This document shows, one piece after another, positions 25,078 through 36,504 of a DNA stretch of 64,000 nucleotides (its first letter is position 1; each line of letters opens with the position of its first letter). This DNA comes from Chrysopilus asiliformis (taxonomy: Eukaryota > Arthropoda > Insecta > Diptera > Rhagionidae). Where the stretch lies: NCBI GenBank assembly GCA_964034945.1, contig OZ035960.1, positions 17,906,403 to 17,970,402 on the forward strand. The letters run 5' to 3'. Position numbers and translations under genes: made by a program. The notes below the pieces were generated by a model, which saw only the letters and a list, made by a program, of their open reading frames with translations, did not search any database and had not been told where the DNA came from.

Positions 25078-25534
25078 TCATACTAATCATACTAATATAT
25101 AAAAATGAGTTGGTGTCTGTCTGTCTGTCTGTCTGTCTGTTCCTCTTTCACGCAAAAACGGCTGAACCGATTGACTTGAAATTTGGCATGAGTGTCTGTG
25201 GTAGTTCTGGTTCCAACATAGGCATACGGAAAAGTAGAGCGAGGGGTTGGGGGAGTAAGGGGAGGGATTTTGAAACTTAGTTTTTGCGTTATGTTACCCT
25301 TTCGCGGGGAAACTACTGAACCGATTGGCCTGAAATTTGGTATAGATGTTCGTCGACGGTCCAGCCCCAACATAGACCCATTAAAAAGTAGCCCAAGACG
25401 TGGGTGAGTAAGGGGGGGGGGGGTTAAGTGATTGGCCTGAAGTTTAGCTCCAACATAGACCTGGAGTTTAGCTCCAACATACAAAAAAAAAATTTGAAAA
25501 AACTTAACCCGGCAACGACGGGTATGCAAGCTAG
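25078..25534 (+). mobile_element. Non-autonomous Helitron, copy 1
   Basis: Begins TCATACTAA (repeated twice) and ends CTAG after the hairpin ACCCGGCAACGACGGGT, 10 bp before the terminus. It sits between A (25077) and T (25535), the A|T target rule of Helitrons. It carries a GTCT array after ATGAGTTGGTGTC and about two copies of an internal monomer (GAACCGATTGRCYTGAAATT). No Rep/helicase is present. Confidence 0.92.
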
Positions 25535-25535
25535 T

Positions 25536-27405
25536 AAAGAATAAATAAAACCTGGTCAAGTGAAATTCTTTTAGATTCAGAATATTGGAATACAAGCAAA
25601 AAATCGAAATTACTAAAATGGTTTTTATATAGGCTATAATACCATCGTGATATCACCGCAGACTCCCACCCACTCCCCACTAAATCCGTGGCGTACTTTA
25701 TCGACAGCCCCTACTGATGTAATATTGAGAATTCGATTCTTTTTTTCAAATTATATTTAGATTGAATCAACTATTTTGTACTGAACATTTGAATTTGTTG
25801 ACGAAAGTGAAAAGATAATAATTGTCTCTATTGAGGAATAATTTTTTTTTTCGTGTATAAATAAATTTACTGATTTTAAATTCCTTTTAGCAGAAATCTG
25901 GGGCATGTTTGACATACAAATAAGATTATCATGGATTTCCTGTTGTTGCATAACTTCGCATGGTTAAGGCTTTTTAATTTTGCATATTACACAAATGCAT
26001 AAATGAATAAATAATACATTAAATAATATTGACATGCATTAATCTGTAAAACTTTTATACAGTATATACGATGTGTGTGTATAATCACAAAAGTTTTCGG
26101 ACATTTCAGGGATAATTTTATAATCAACAAGGAAGGAATTATGTCTCTCATATTAGCTCTTGGACCCGTCGTTTACGGATTCATTTTAAGCCTACACAAA
26201 CACGACCTCAGTTCTATCATGCTCTCCCAACTCGACCCGTTTTAGAAAATAGTTTGTAATGCTGTAATCTCCCAGAAAATAGTTTGTAATGCCGTAACCA
26301 ATCAACATTAACTCCAATTGGAATATAATGTATGGAAAAGTTGTGCAAAATTGTATTCCAAACACTGTTTGTTTTACTGTGCCCACTAGACGCACTCGTT
26401 TTCAGAAAATGTTACAGCTGTGTAGCGGAGAGTGAACAAATAGCGTGATGGAATTTTGATGTATGGAAGTGTTATATAAAATTTTATTCTCTTATTAGTT
26501 TATTAGTTTTTCAACGCTTATTAGTTTTTTCAACGCTACGCATCGTTTTCGAGAAAATCAAAAAAAAAAACATTATTTTTTGTATCGAATTACATAAATT
26601 GGTGGTCTGGCCGGACATTCACCAAATTATTAACTGGGCATTTTTAGTCATTACTCATCTAGATCGGTGTAGAATCGAAATATCAGACAAAAATCTTAAC
26701 CGAAAAGAAAAAGGCGCCTTTTTTCATGTTTTGTAAATATGTATTGTAATTGAATTAGATTTATCCGTACCGAAATATTTCTGTTCAAGAACTTTTCCAT
26801 TGCACTTCATTGAAAAAAATCCCATCATTCCTACGGCACCAGACATGTGCTTGAAAGTTAAGTGAATAAACGTCATGTTTTACAAAGAACTGAGGACATT
26901 CCACGTCAACCATGTCACTGGCAGTTATCGCTGAATTATGCCTCTAACCATCGAAAATTCATCTCGAAATGATTATGATGTTGATGGCCTGAATATTCAT
27001 TTCACCAATTAAGTCGCACAATTTGATTTGTGTCAATCAATGTTTCAAATGATTTATTCGCGATGTGTACCAAATACTGGTGCAATGGTGGCATCCTTCC
27101 GAACCACAGGAAATTTTATCTTCTTTTCTGTGATATTTTGATATTCAACTCAATTTCATTGAAATCGCATCCCTCTGGCCATAAAATATTTATACCGATG
27201 TGGGCGTTTATTTATGTTCAACATATATTTTTTGGATGTATAAAAATCAATTGATTTTGATGAACTTATCAATTATGAATTCTTTTTGTCGACTTTAATC
27301 CTGTATAGATTTAATGATCTGGCATGTAGAAATATTAATACAAGTTGATTTGACCTCGTAATCATAATTTATTAGCGGAATGAGATTTTCAGTACACATA
27401 TTTTT
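25536..27405. other. No recognisable gene
   Basis: AT-rich. A 31-bp-spaced duplication of AGAAAATAGTTTGTAATGCY lies at about 26245-26293, and a trace of the GATGTATGGAAGTG repeat near 26460. Confidence 0.4.
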
Positions 27406-28105
27406 ACCGAGACGGTAATTTGGTTCATGTAAAAATGAATTACCGGATTCGGTAATTGTAGACATGCCTTGAGTCGTGTTTTCCGGCCCGGTTATTCGGT
27501 ATAAAGAATCAACCGCGAGTGGCGCTAGTAATGTTTTTAGTTCTCGAATTTTCTCGCTGGCTTTTTGTTAATCTCATCGGACTGATGTAAATTTTTTCAA
27601 TTTTGATAGCCGTTGCCACAATAGAAATTCAAAAGAATACATCAAACATGGATTTAAAGGTATGTGACATATTTTACAATTAAATTCGCAGTTCATGATT
27701 TGGTCACGTATCCAATAAAAGCGCTGTTCTCAAATCTGTGCTGTGGGATGTTCACACACTCAGAAAAATGGAGGCTAACTCGACGACCTACATACGGCGT
27801 AATTGGCCTCGGGCAGGCGCGCGTTCGCCTGCATGTGGGCAAGTAAAACTGAGTTGACCTGTGGTCGGAGAAATTCTGAAATTAAGCCACCAGGAGGTGA
27901 AGTAGGGCATTGGGAGCTGCACGAGTTGACCTTAGATAGGTTAACTCTGACCGCTGGCTGGCTTACAGACACCTCTGTAAGGTCAGAGTTAACCTGACGA
28001 AAAGTTGACCTGGACATTTTTCTGAGTGCAGCAGAATATTTTCAGTCCTTTAATATTACCGAAAACACCGAATACCCAAAATTAAAAGAGGACTGTGAAT
28101 ACCCT
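27406..28105 (+). mobile_element. Truncated hAT-like element, copy 2, split by a 272-bp element
   Basis: The inverse of 2763-3265, lacking about the first 80 bp but keeping the right end TTAAAAGAGGACTGTGAATA. It also keeps the short first exon ATGGATTTAAAG followed by GTATGT at 27650-27667. It is interrupted at 27757-28028 by CACT-ended copy B. Copy 1 supplies the uninterrupted empty site. Confidence 0.85.
27757..28028 (-). mobile_element. 272-bp CACT-ended element, copy B
   Basis: Inserted in the older hAT-like element. Comparing GGATGTTCACAGCAGAATAT in copy 1 with the filled site shows that insertion duplicated CA (27755-27756, 28029-28030). The orientation is opposite to copy A. Confidence 0.93.
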
Positions 28106-28187
28106 TATAGAATAATTAATGTTTTTGCTGTTGACATTTTGTTAATGGATTCTGAAAAACAATTTTGAGCCGATTTTTATTTAGTTA

Positions 28188-28624
28188 CTAGCTTGCTTGC
28201 CCGTCGTTGCCGGGTTAAGTTTTTTCAATTTTTTTTTATGGTCTATGTTGAAGCTAAACTTCAGGCCAATCGGCTTGGTAGTTTCCACGCGAAAGGGTAA
28301 CGTAGAGGAAGAGCTAAGTTCCGAGATCACTTTACCCCCTCCCCTTACTCCTCCACCTCTCGGGCTACTTTTTAATGGGTCTATGTTGGGGCTGGACCCC
28401 CGACGAACATCTATGCCAAATTTCAGTCCAATCGGTTCAGTAGTTTCCCCGCGAAAGAGTAACATAGCTCAAAAACTAAGTTTCGAGATGACTTTACCCC
28501 CTCCCCATACTCCCCCCACCCTTCGCGCAACTTTTCCGTATGCCTATGTTGGAACCAGAACTACCAAAGACACTCACGCCAAATTTCAAGTCAATCGGTT
28601 CAGCCGTTTTTGCGTGAAAGAGGA

Positions 28625-28659
<35 letters not shown>

Positions 28660-28686
28660 CCAACTCATTTTTATATATTAGTATGA
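28188..28686 (-). mobile_element. Non-autonomous Helitron, copy 2
   Basis: On the minus strand it begins TCATACTAATATAT and ends CTAG after a hairpin (CCCGGCAACGACGGG), between A and T. Three internal monomers and a GACA array near the 5' end are present. The long open frames on both strands result from the repeated monomers. Confidence 0.92.
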
Positions 28687-28819
28687 TTAAACTTCAAAGC
28701 TTTCCAAGGACTTATCATTCCAAAATCCATAGAAATTGCTATATTTACCTTAAACAATTGATCTTTATCTTATAATGAACTCTACTATTATGTAAAATAC
28801 CAATTGTGCTCAACAAAAA

Positions 28820-29118
28820 ACTTTCCTCTGCAATATTTAGTTTCGAAAAAGATGTGTAAATAATAATTATTTTTAAATATCTCGAGAACCATTAAAGATA
28901 CGTAACAAGCGTTAAAGGAAAATATTTCAAGTCACTAGCACGAGTTCTTGAGTTATTTATGATACGTAGAACAAATAGACTGATAGATAGATGCACGGAC
29001 ATTCTCATAATTTTGCCCGAAACGGATTTCGTACTGATCTGAAAGTTTCTATCTGCCTCCGCTCTCAAGTCGGTCTCTGTCATCCACACAATACTTCCCC
29101 TCTATAGCAGAGGAAAGT
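28820..29118 (-). repeat. Repeat family with ACTTTCCTCTG ends, copy 1
   Basis: Both ends carry ACTTTCCTCTG in inverse orientation (28820 and 29118). The interior matches 49548-49904 and 35951-36203: GAAAGTATTGTRTKSATGMC, ...CTCGAGAACSGAG, AGAAACTTTCTKAT, a GTCT-rich patch and CTTAAATAACTCRAGAACG. Non-coding, transposon class unknown. Confidence 0.7.
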
Positions 29119-30777
29119 AAAAAGGCTTTGCTTATATTCTAAGTTATGGAGTTTTATCTGATTAAAAAAATGCCCACTACAAAAGTATGTACAAAAATTT
29201 AAATAGTCATAATTTTTACTTCTGGCTACTACTTGTTTCGATTTTTCGGATGAAGTAATCGATCTGTATGGATAACGCAATTTTCTCAAAAGTTTTTAAG
29301 AAAGTAATTTCTTGATTTCTTTTCTGTATTTTTAAAACCCAGCAACGATGGGTTCACAACCTAGTTTTGGTCAAAAAAGATTTCTGAGCAAAAAATTAAA
29401 TTTTATAAATACTTTCACTCCAAATAAGTCTACGCATTGGTATCCATTATCTCGATTATAGCCAATATAATCTATAATTTCATAAAAAAATTAAACCTTC
29501 ATCGAAAAAGGAGTAATCAATTATTTCGACTTGGAAACCGTTTCAACTTTCAAAAGTGTCAAAAAACATCGAGTAATAATAAATGAAACAGCACTTTTTA
29601 TTATTAATCCCTTACCCATCATAAATATATTTTCAATTTTCGTCCACAGACCCTTGCTATATTTTATATATAGTTTTTAATTAATTGTTGAGTTGTTTCT
29701 AAATAGCGCGCAAAATGCCACCATAAATTAAAAAACCATACACCATTTCCTTAGCACCGCATTTCGACGTTCCCCCGTGTCTACTTTTCCTACCTAATTT
29801 TTCCTGTCTATGTCCCAAAAAGTTTTTTCAGAGAAGCCGTATAGAGTAAAAGTTTTCAACTTTTTCGAGCAAAAAAGTTTTCATCTTTAAAGTTTTCGGT
29901 ACCAAAAGACGATAAGACGAGGGGGAAAATACCTAGGAGACTACCACTCTGTTGCTATTTCTGGCGCCTAGAAATCCTGTAGTGAAAGAGTCCCAACTGC
30001 CACAATTTCTATATCGCTATATTCTTAACTACCTAGAGATGAATCGTTAAAGGGGATGGTTTCATTTTCGCCCTTTGGCTGACTTCGGGATACCAAACTC
30101 ACACAACTCCGGTGAATCATAAAATCAATTAACGAACATTTGCTGTTTTGATTCTCAGACGACGGAATCTTTCATCCTATGTTATGTAGCTGTCGGTTAA
30201 TCTGGCACTCAAATATACTTCGCAACAACAGTTCAGATATAACGTATCGAATACAATAGGGAAGGACGAAGAAAAAAATATTCCATGTAGAAAAATCAAA
30301 AACACAGAAAAAAAAATATAAAGGGATTTCGGATGTACAAAAGAGATTCCCTATATTCCTGGTCGGACATACACTCAACTTTAACTCAACCGAGGGAAAA
30401 TCGTTTTCCGTATTTTCCCTCACTCTATGTCCTTCACCGCACCGGATTTCACGTCTCGTGACTTTTCTCTCTGACATTAGATATCATAAATCTGTTTGGA
30501 AGACTCAATGCTTAAGGGGCTTTTAATCCTGACGCCTAGTAACAAATAGCTCAGGGGCCCACTTTTGGGTTATTTGACCGATGTCAAGTTCACTTTGTGT
30601 TAACATATTGTCCAATTTATTTTCAAAAACTTTACGTAATGTTAACTTGTTTTAAACCAAAAAAAAACATCCGTAACAAAAGTGCTATTAAAAGTGTTTA
30701 AGATTGAAAAATATTGAATGTATTTAAATTGAAAAATGGATGAAACCCTTCAATATCGATTTCCAACAACTTTTTGG
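29119..30777. other. No recognisable gene
   Basis: AT-rich non-coding sequence. The frame at 30172-30477 (minus) has no domain or signal peptide. Confidence 0.4.
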
Positions 30778-31280
30778 TAGGGGAAACTGGGGTATTCTGG
30801 ACCACGGGGAATTGCGGACCAGCGTCATTTTGTTTCCCCTAGTAGTGGTTGGTAGCTGCAAATAACTGTAATCAGTTTGCCTCATGTTAAGCTAATTTTC
30901 CTAACAGTACTCGACTTGTGTATACGCACTATCACCTCGCTTCGATAGCAAATAGAAAAGTGATACTTCGAAATTTTTTTTTTCACTTTGTGTTTCGCTT
31001 AAATTTAACCACATTTTTCGAGAATCAACTCAAGTAAATATATTGATAATATTCACGGAGCCTTAAGCATTCGACACTGACAAAAAATTTTGCATGAAGT
31101 TTGCATTGTGTTACTAATAGCTGCCATATTGTAAAAAAGAGCGTTCGGGGAATTGTGGACCACTTTTGTCGGGGAATTATGGACCACTCAATTCTTGACA
31201 TTTGACAAGCAAACTTCGTGTATTTGATGCATATAAGTGTTTTTTCATGCAAAAACACAGCATTAGATTTTCGGCAATCA

Positions 31281-31859
31281 TCATACTAATCATACTAATC
31301 ATACTAATCATACTAATATATAAAAATGAGTTGGTGTCTGTCTGTCTGTCTGTCTGTTCCTCTTTCACGCAAAAACGGCTGAACCGATTGACTTGAAATT
31401 TGGCATGAGTGTCTGTGGTAGTTCTGGTTCCAACATAGGCATACGGAAAAGTAGCGCGAGGGGTGGGGGGAGTAAGGGGAGGGGGTAAAGTGATTTCGAA
31501 ACTTAGTTTTTGCGCTATGTTACTCTTTCGCGGGGAAACTACTGAACCGATTGGCCTGAAATTTGGCATAGATGTTCGTCGCGGGTCCAGCACCAACATA
31601 GACCCATTAAAAAGTAGCGCGAGGGGTGGGAGAAGTAAGGGGAGGGGGTAAAGTGATTTCGAAACTTAGTTTTCCCTCTATGTTACCCTTTCGCGGGGAA
31701 ACTACTGAACCGATTGGCCTGAAATTTGGCATAGATGTTTGTCGGGGGTCCAGCCCCAACATAGACCCATTAAAAAGTCTTTAAATTCTTTCCGGTTTTC
31801 TTCGTATTCTAAAATTTAGACAAAAAGCTTAACCCGGCAATGACGGGTATACAAGCTAG
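31281..31859 (+). mobile_element. Non-autonomous Helitron, copy 3, with four 5' end repeats
   Basis: Starts with TCATACTAA repeated four times (31281-31316), followed by TATATAAAAATGAG, a GTCT array, and internal monomers spaced 163 bp apart (31381, 31544, 31707). It ends in a hairpin (ACCCGGCAATGACGGGT) and CTAG, followed by T. It is inserted in the pogo-like element just before the surviving transposase tail. Confidence 0.92.
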
Positions 31860-31861
31860 TT

Positions 31862-32200
31862 TCTAAATCGGCCGTTTTGACATCGCCAGAGGATGTAAAT
31901 GACCTTCGTGAGAAGGCTGATATGAAGCGAAAGAGATTGGAGAGAAAAGGTGATAAACCATAATCGAAAAAGCAAAAAGATCGTGTCAAATCGAAGACAT
32001 CACAGAAGAAACAACCATCTTCAACCTATTGTGAGGTGGAAGAATACATCGATTTCTGCATAATTTGTAAGAAAAATATGCCAAAAAAAATGAACCGCCA
32101 AAATACCATCCATTGCAACGTGTGCGACCGAGCTGTTCACTTGGGATGCTCCGGAATGACTGCAAGTTACTGGACTTGCGAACATTGCGTTTCGGACTGA
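31862..32200 (+). pseudogene. C-terminal tail of a pogo/jerky-type transposase with PHD finger
   Basis: The frame reads from just after the Helitron to a stop at 32198-32200, 113 codons including the terminal stop. One internal TAA follows ERKGDKP, so it is broken. Residues after the break are lysine-rich (a likely nuclear localisation stretch), then a complete PHD-type zinc finger: C-I-I-C, C-N-V-C, H, C, and finally C-E-H-C, the Cys4-His-Cys3 order, ending WTCEHCVSD. PHD fingers at the C-terminus are known in insect jerky/Tigger-like transposases. The DDE core is absent. Assignment to a transposase rests on its place inside TA-flanked inverted repeats; a captured host PHD exon is the less likely alternative. 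Confidence 0.75.
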
Positions 32201-32767
32201 TTTTCATTGCAATTTTTCACTTCATTTCACTTTGTCTGTTATATAATAAATATATGAATCAAAAAAAAAAGTTTGTCTATCACATTTTTCCATTTTTAAT
32301 CGATTTACAAAGTGGTCCACAATACCCCGAGATTTTTCAAAATCGCAAAAACGCCATTTTTGCGCCAACTGATAAAACTTGTATAATTTAATACAATTTG
32401 ACCGAACCGCTGTGACCCAAAGAGAGGTTATTTATCGTACTACAAATTCAAGCTTTGAAATTTTCAGAAAAAGTTATTTTTTTGCGAGTTTTTAGCCAAA
32501 ATGAAAATGCGGTCCAGAATACCCCACCTTCCCCTACTTAAAGATTTATATTCATGTGAGATGAACAAGGAAATTTTGCAATATATTCAGAAAAAAATAA
32601 TAAGAAGAGCTACAATTGCTAGGGACTAATCGTCAAATACTCTACACGGAATATACAAGACAGTAAAATTTTTTGGTTTTGACTCCCCAGCAAAAGCGGA
32701 ATTCATAACAAAAACATAACAAAAACATAACAAAAGCTATAATTGCCAATCTCGCAGTTATTGAAAA

Positions 32768-33344
32768 CCCGTATGGTGATATTCGTATCAAAATTCGAAC
32801 AGTTGTACCAAAATTCTACTTTGAAGTCAAACTTTCCAATAAGATTTTTTTAAAATTTATTCCAATCCGATTTTGATGTATGGAAGTTTTATGTAGAATC
32901 ATATCCTAAAAACCTTTTGTTCTTGCCTTTTTTTGATAAGATGCGCCGTTTTTGAGATATTCGCAAAAAATATTTTCGTTCGTAATGGGGGGTACCCCCC
33001 CTAATGGTCAACTTTCACCCGTTAAAGAATTTAGCCTCGCATTTTACGAAAAACGGATCTGCGCAAAATTTCAAGTCTCTAGCTCAATCCGTACGCCCGC
33101 AATCGGCGCCACAGATGGACGGACGGACAGACAGACGGACGGACAGACGGACGGACGGACGGACGGACGGACGGACGGACGGACGGACGGACGGAGAGAC
33201 GGACGGACATGCAAAAATTAATTATTTTTATCATTCTAAACACACTTGTATAATTCATTTTTTTGTGTGATGACGGGATCTTGGCGTTACAAACGGTAAG
33301 GCAAAGTTAATATACCCTTTGGTTTCACCATACGGGTATAAAAA
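32768..33344 (+). mobile_element. Repeat element with CCCGTATGGTGA ends and GGAC array
   Basis: The left end CCCGTATGGTGA (32768) is matched by inverted TCACCATACGGG at about 33325-33336, followed by TATAAAAA. Between them lie the GATGTATGG-type monomer, CTCTAGCTCAATCC, a GGAC/AGAC array (33117-33208) and a tail. A partial copy lies at 6800-6962 and the window start holds another fragment. The frames through the array are not genes. Confidence 0.65.
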
Positions 33345-33593
33345 CAGGAATTTTTCCCAAAATTATAGGAAAAATTCCCTTTTGCGATCCGATTTTGCCC
33401 ATTCAAGACCATAAATTCAACTATAAAACCATTTAAGTCTCTAACTCTTTTCGAAAGTTATGGTGTTCACCGACAGACAAATGGACTGATAGACAAACAG
33501 ACAGACAGACGGATAGATCGACTGAACGGACAGACGCACGGACATACGAACGGAACAGATGGATGGACAGATGGGCGGACAGACAGACGGATG
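33345..33593 (+). repeat. Degenerate GACA/GACG-array repeat
   Basis: Contains GTCTCTAACTC and TATGGTGTTCACCGACAGAC, the same lead-in as the large minisatellite at 44.59 kb, then a degenerate array of GACA/GACG words. The array is interrupted by the hAT element that follows and resumes at 34195-34230. Confidence 0.7.
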
Positions 33594-34194
33594 CAGTGTT
33601 GCCGGAGACCTCAAGCCCTAAATCACGGAAATGTGGAAAAAAATCTCAAAAGTCTCCGAAATTATAGACAAAAATCGCTAGTTTTGAGACTTTTTTTTAA
33701 TGCATATTTAAACATATAATCTTGCTTTCAAATCGCTTTTATTCTTTGTTTTTAACAATAATAAAATATAATAATAAAAAAAAACAACTTTGTCTTCTTA
33801 AAAAACACAAAAATAAAAAATTGTTAAGTTCTTCTTAGAAAAATAATAACTAAATAGACTTTAAGTCAAAATATCTACATAAAATTTACTCATATCTTAG
33901 ATCAAAGATTTATTTATGTCTAAATCCACTGTTGTTAGGTCTTAATTCAATTTTCATTAAATTTTTGCATTTTTATCAAATGTTCTTGCGTAACATAAAT
34001 ATAAAAAATTGTGAAAAGTATGATATTTATTAGTAAAATTTTCAACAGTTTTTTTTTCTTAAGAAACTTTTGAAAATCGCTGAAAATCTCCGAAAAGTCC
34101 CCAAAAGACCACTAAAATTTCAAATCTCAACACGTGCTTTTTAAGGCATGAAAGTCGCTAGAAATGAGACAAGTCGCTGAAAATTGCAACACTG
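33594..34194. mobile_element. hAT-type element inserted in the GACA-type array
   Basis: The ends CAGTGTTGCCGG and CAGTGTTGCAAT (inverted) are hAT-like. The flanks are GACGGATG at 33586-33593 and 34195-34202. The 8-bp match is exact, though the array itself is rich in such words. The interior is AT-rich with GTCTCCGAAA/GTCGCTGAAA repeats. No transposase. Confidence 0.87.
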
Positions 34195-34202
34195 GACGGA
34201 TG

Positions 34203-35950
34203 GACAGATGGACGGACGGACAACTTCGTTTAGTCAGGCGACGACGGTGTTTTCTTTTCACTAACGATATAAGGTACAAACAACCTACTGCTGTCTCCAA
34301 ATCACTTTTTTAAAACATTTTTTAACTCAAAAAAAATTTTCTACAGCGGAAAACACAAAAAAATATGTATACACGTACATTTGTGCTGAGAAGCACCAAA
34401 GCAGCGCAGTAAATGTGGCCAAGTCTGATACTAGCAAAATATACTACTACTAGGGGATTTTTATACTATAGTAAGATATAATTCCCAAATAGATAAGAAA
34501 AACCGTTCCACAGTCCAGAAGACCGCAGTGGTTCGAAAGATTTGTTGAAGCCGCTAGTCATCTAATGGTAAAAATGTAAGAAAAGTTCCGTTAGCGGTTC
34601 ACAAAATATCCTAGGGTTAAAACGGTGGTATTTTATTAATGATAGAAGCTTCCTAGACATATTCTTTATCCAACTAAAAAATCGCACCCAAAATTCAAAA
34701 ATTAACAGGTGAGGGGCATCGAAAAATAAGTAACAAAAGTTGATATAATTTTTGGAGTATAATGGAGTATAAATTTAAAAAAAAATTCAAGTAAATAAAA
34801 TTCATTTTCCTATCATTTTGTAACATGCATAGAGAAGCTATATAATGTTATATATTCGTCATTTAAAATCGTTATTTTCGCAAAAGGTTTTAAAAGGTTA
34901 AAAATCGACACAAATAAAGATTACTGGGAAACTATAATTAAGGACCCCATAAATTTCTTCAAATTGCCATCATTTAATTTCTAAGCCTTCGTTGCATTTA
35001 AGAAGAAGAGGAAAGGAAGGATCAGATTCAGACAATCGCCGTCCACGAAGTCTGGTTGACTGGATAAATAAAATTACCTTTGATAAAAGTATTCAAAGAG
35101 TAATTACGGAAGGTAATCAATTTTCAGTTCTCTGAAAATATTCTACTCAAGTGTAATTACACACCATCCAGTCGGAGTTTTTCATTCCATTCAACAATTT
35201 TATCGTAAAGAGACAAAAAAAAGACAACTTCAATTTTCAGCCAAAATCATTGCCGTTCTCTGAAAAGATCCAAAGATATTGTAAGTTTATACACCAGTTG
35301 ATATATGTTTGGTACTTACCTACGAATCCTTAATACAATCACATAGAAGCAATGGCAGCTTAAATACTTATATACGAATAGGTAGTTGTAGATATGTATA
35401 ACGAAATGGATGTGTTCTTCATCTCAATTAAAATCGATTTTAAAACCCAAAGTTGTCTAACGCAAATGGTGCATAAGTGTATTAAATCAAATATTTACTT
35501 GTCTGAGAAAATTATTTCCTGGGACATGTTATCGTCACAAATTCCAGGAGCTCGAATCCCCAGGGAAAAGCTTTTCTCCACTCCACACTTTATCTTTCAA
35601 TTAATAACTGATTCAAAAAAGTTTGATTTTTTTTTCTTTTAATCCTTTTTGGTGTGGTCCAACTTTGCACGATTCTCACATGTGTGTGTTAAGGAAAAGC
35701 AAACAAGTATTGAAAAAGTTTGAGGGCGTGAACAATTTGAAATATAATTTCAGTGACTACAAACAAAAACCAAATTGAAATTTAATCAGTTTTCAACTTT
35801 TACTGAAATCTATAAATTTTCAATTATGTGCGTCATTAGAGTTCGATCGAAGTTTCTTTTCAGCATTTTAATTCTTGCTGAAACATCCTAATGTGCACAA
35901 AAAAATATTTTTTTCCCTTTAGTCATTTTATTGAATCGGATTGTTACTTA
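34203..35950. other. No recognisable gene
   Basis: A remnant of the array up to about 34230, then AT-rich non-coding sequence. The frame at 35394-35642 has no recognisable feature. Confidence 0.4.
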
Positions 35951-36203
35951 TCTCTGCTATAGGGGGAAAGTATTGTATTGATGACGAAGGCCGACTCGAG
36001 AACGAGTGCAGACAGAAACTTTCTTATTGAAATTCGTTTCAGCCACAATTATGAGGATGTCCGTCCATCTGTCGGTCTGTCTATCTGTCTGTCGGTCTGC
36101 ATATTTAACAAATCTTAAATAACTCGAGAACGTGTTGAGCTAGCGACTTGAATTTTTTTCTAAATGAGTGTTACGAAAGCACCTTTCATATATATTTATA
36201 TTT
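35951..36203 (+). repeat. Repeat family with ACTTTCCTCTG ends, copy 2 (truncated)
   Basis: Matches 49548-49700 and the inverse of 28820-29118 from GAAAGTATTGTATTGATGAC to GAGCTAGCGACTTGAA. The right part is replaced by the MITE that starts at 36204. Confidence 0.65.
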
Positions 36204-36504
36204 CGTCGGTGATAGTGCAATACCGCGTATGAGCAATTTGTAAATACCGCGTATCTACAAAAGTAGCAATTTTGAGATTTCGGGCCTAAATGTTCGAAGT
36301 GATGAATTGCTTACTTTAGGAGTCATGCCCTCTGAATTATTCAATTGGTAACCGCTCATAATGAGGTCCCAAAAAATCTTAGACGAGAAAATCTCTTTAA
36401 AGGGTTAGAAATATCAAACTTTTTCTTCCCCCTGTAAAATATTCAAAATGTAGGTACGCGGTATTTACAAACTGCTCATACGCGGTATTGCACTATCACC
36501 GACG
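36204..36504. mobile_element. MITE with repeated AATACCGCGTA motifs in long inverted ends
   Basis: A 301-bp element whose ends CGTCGGTGATAGTGCAATAC are inverted repeats of about 67 bp. Each end carries AATACCGCGTA twice, about 28 bp apart, giving four copies. The interior is unrelated AT-rich sequence. Target duplication unclear because both flanks are AT runs. Confidence 0.8.

Larger units (their letters stand above)
30780..32534 (+). mobile_element. pogo-like transposon remnant, interrupted by a Helitron
   Basis: Inverted ends GGGGAAACTGGGGTATTCTG and GGGGAAGGTGGGGTATTCTG, both continuing GACC, with a TA duplication (30778-30779, 32535-32536). The TA duplication and a transposase that ends in a PHD finger fit a pogo/Tigger-like Tc1/mariner element. 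Subterminal copies of GGGGAATTRYGGACCA recur at about 30808, 31147 and 31170, and inverted near 32312. The catalytic region is missing and a Helitron sits at 31281-31859. A second copy begins at 63918. Confidence 0.85.

Noticed and set aside
25092..25595. Open frame of 167 codons (minus), and similar frames at 28197-28775, 31177-31599 and 41882-42226
   Set aside because: They lie wholly in Helitron monomers. The shared PRKGN and FRPIGSVVSPR strings come from the repeated non-coding monomer, and the frames have no Rep or helicase motif.
27803..27997. 64-codon frame conserved in all four 272-bp elements
   Set aside because: Conservation is explained by near-identity of the whole element. There is no domain and no start context, and the reverse strand is equally open.
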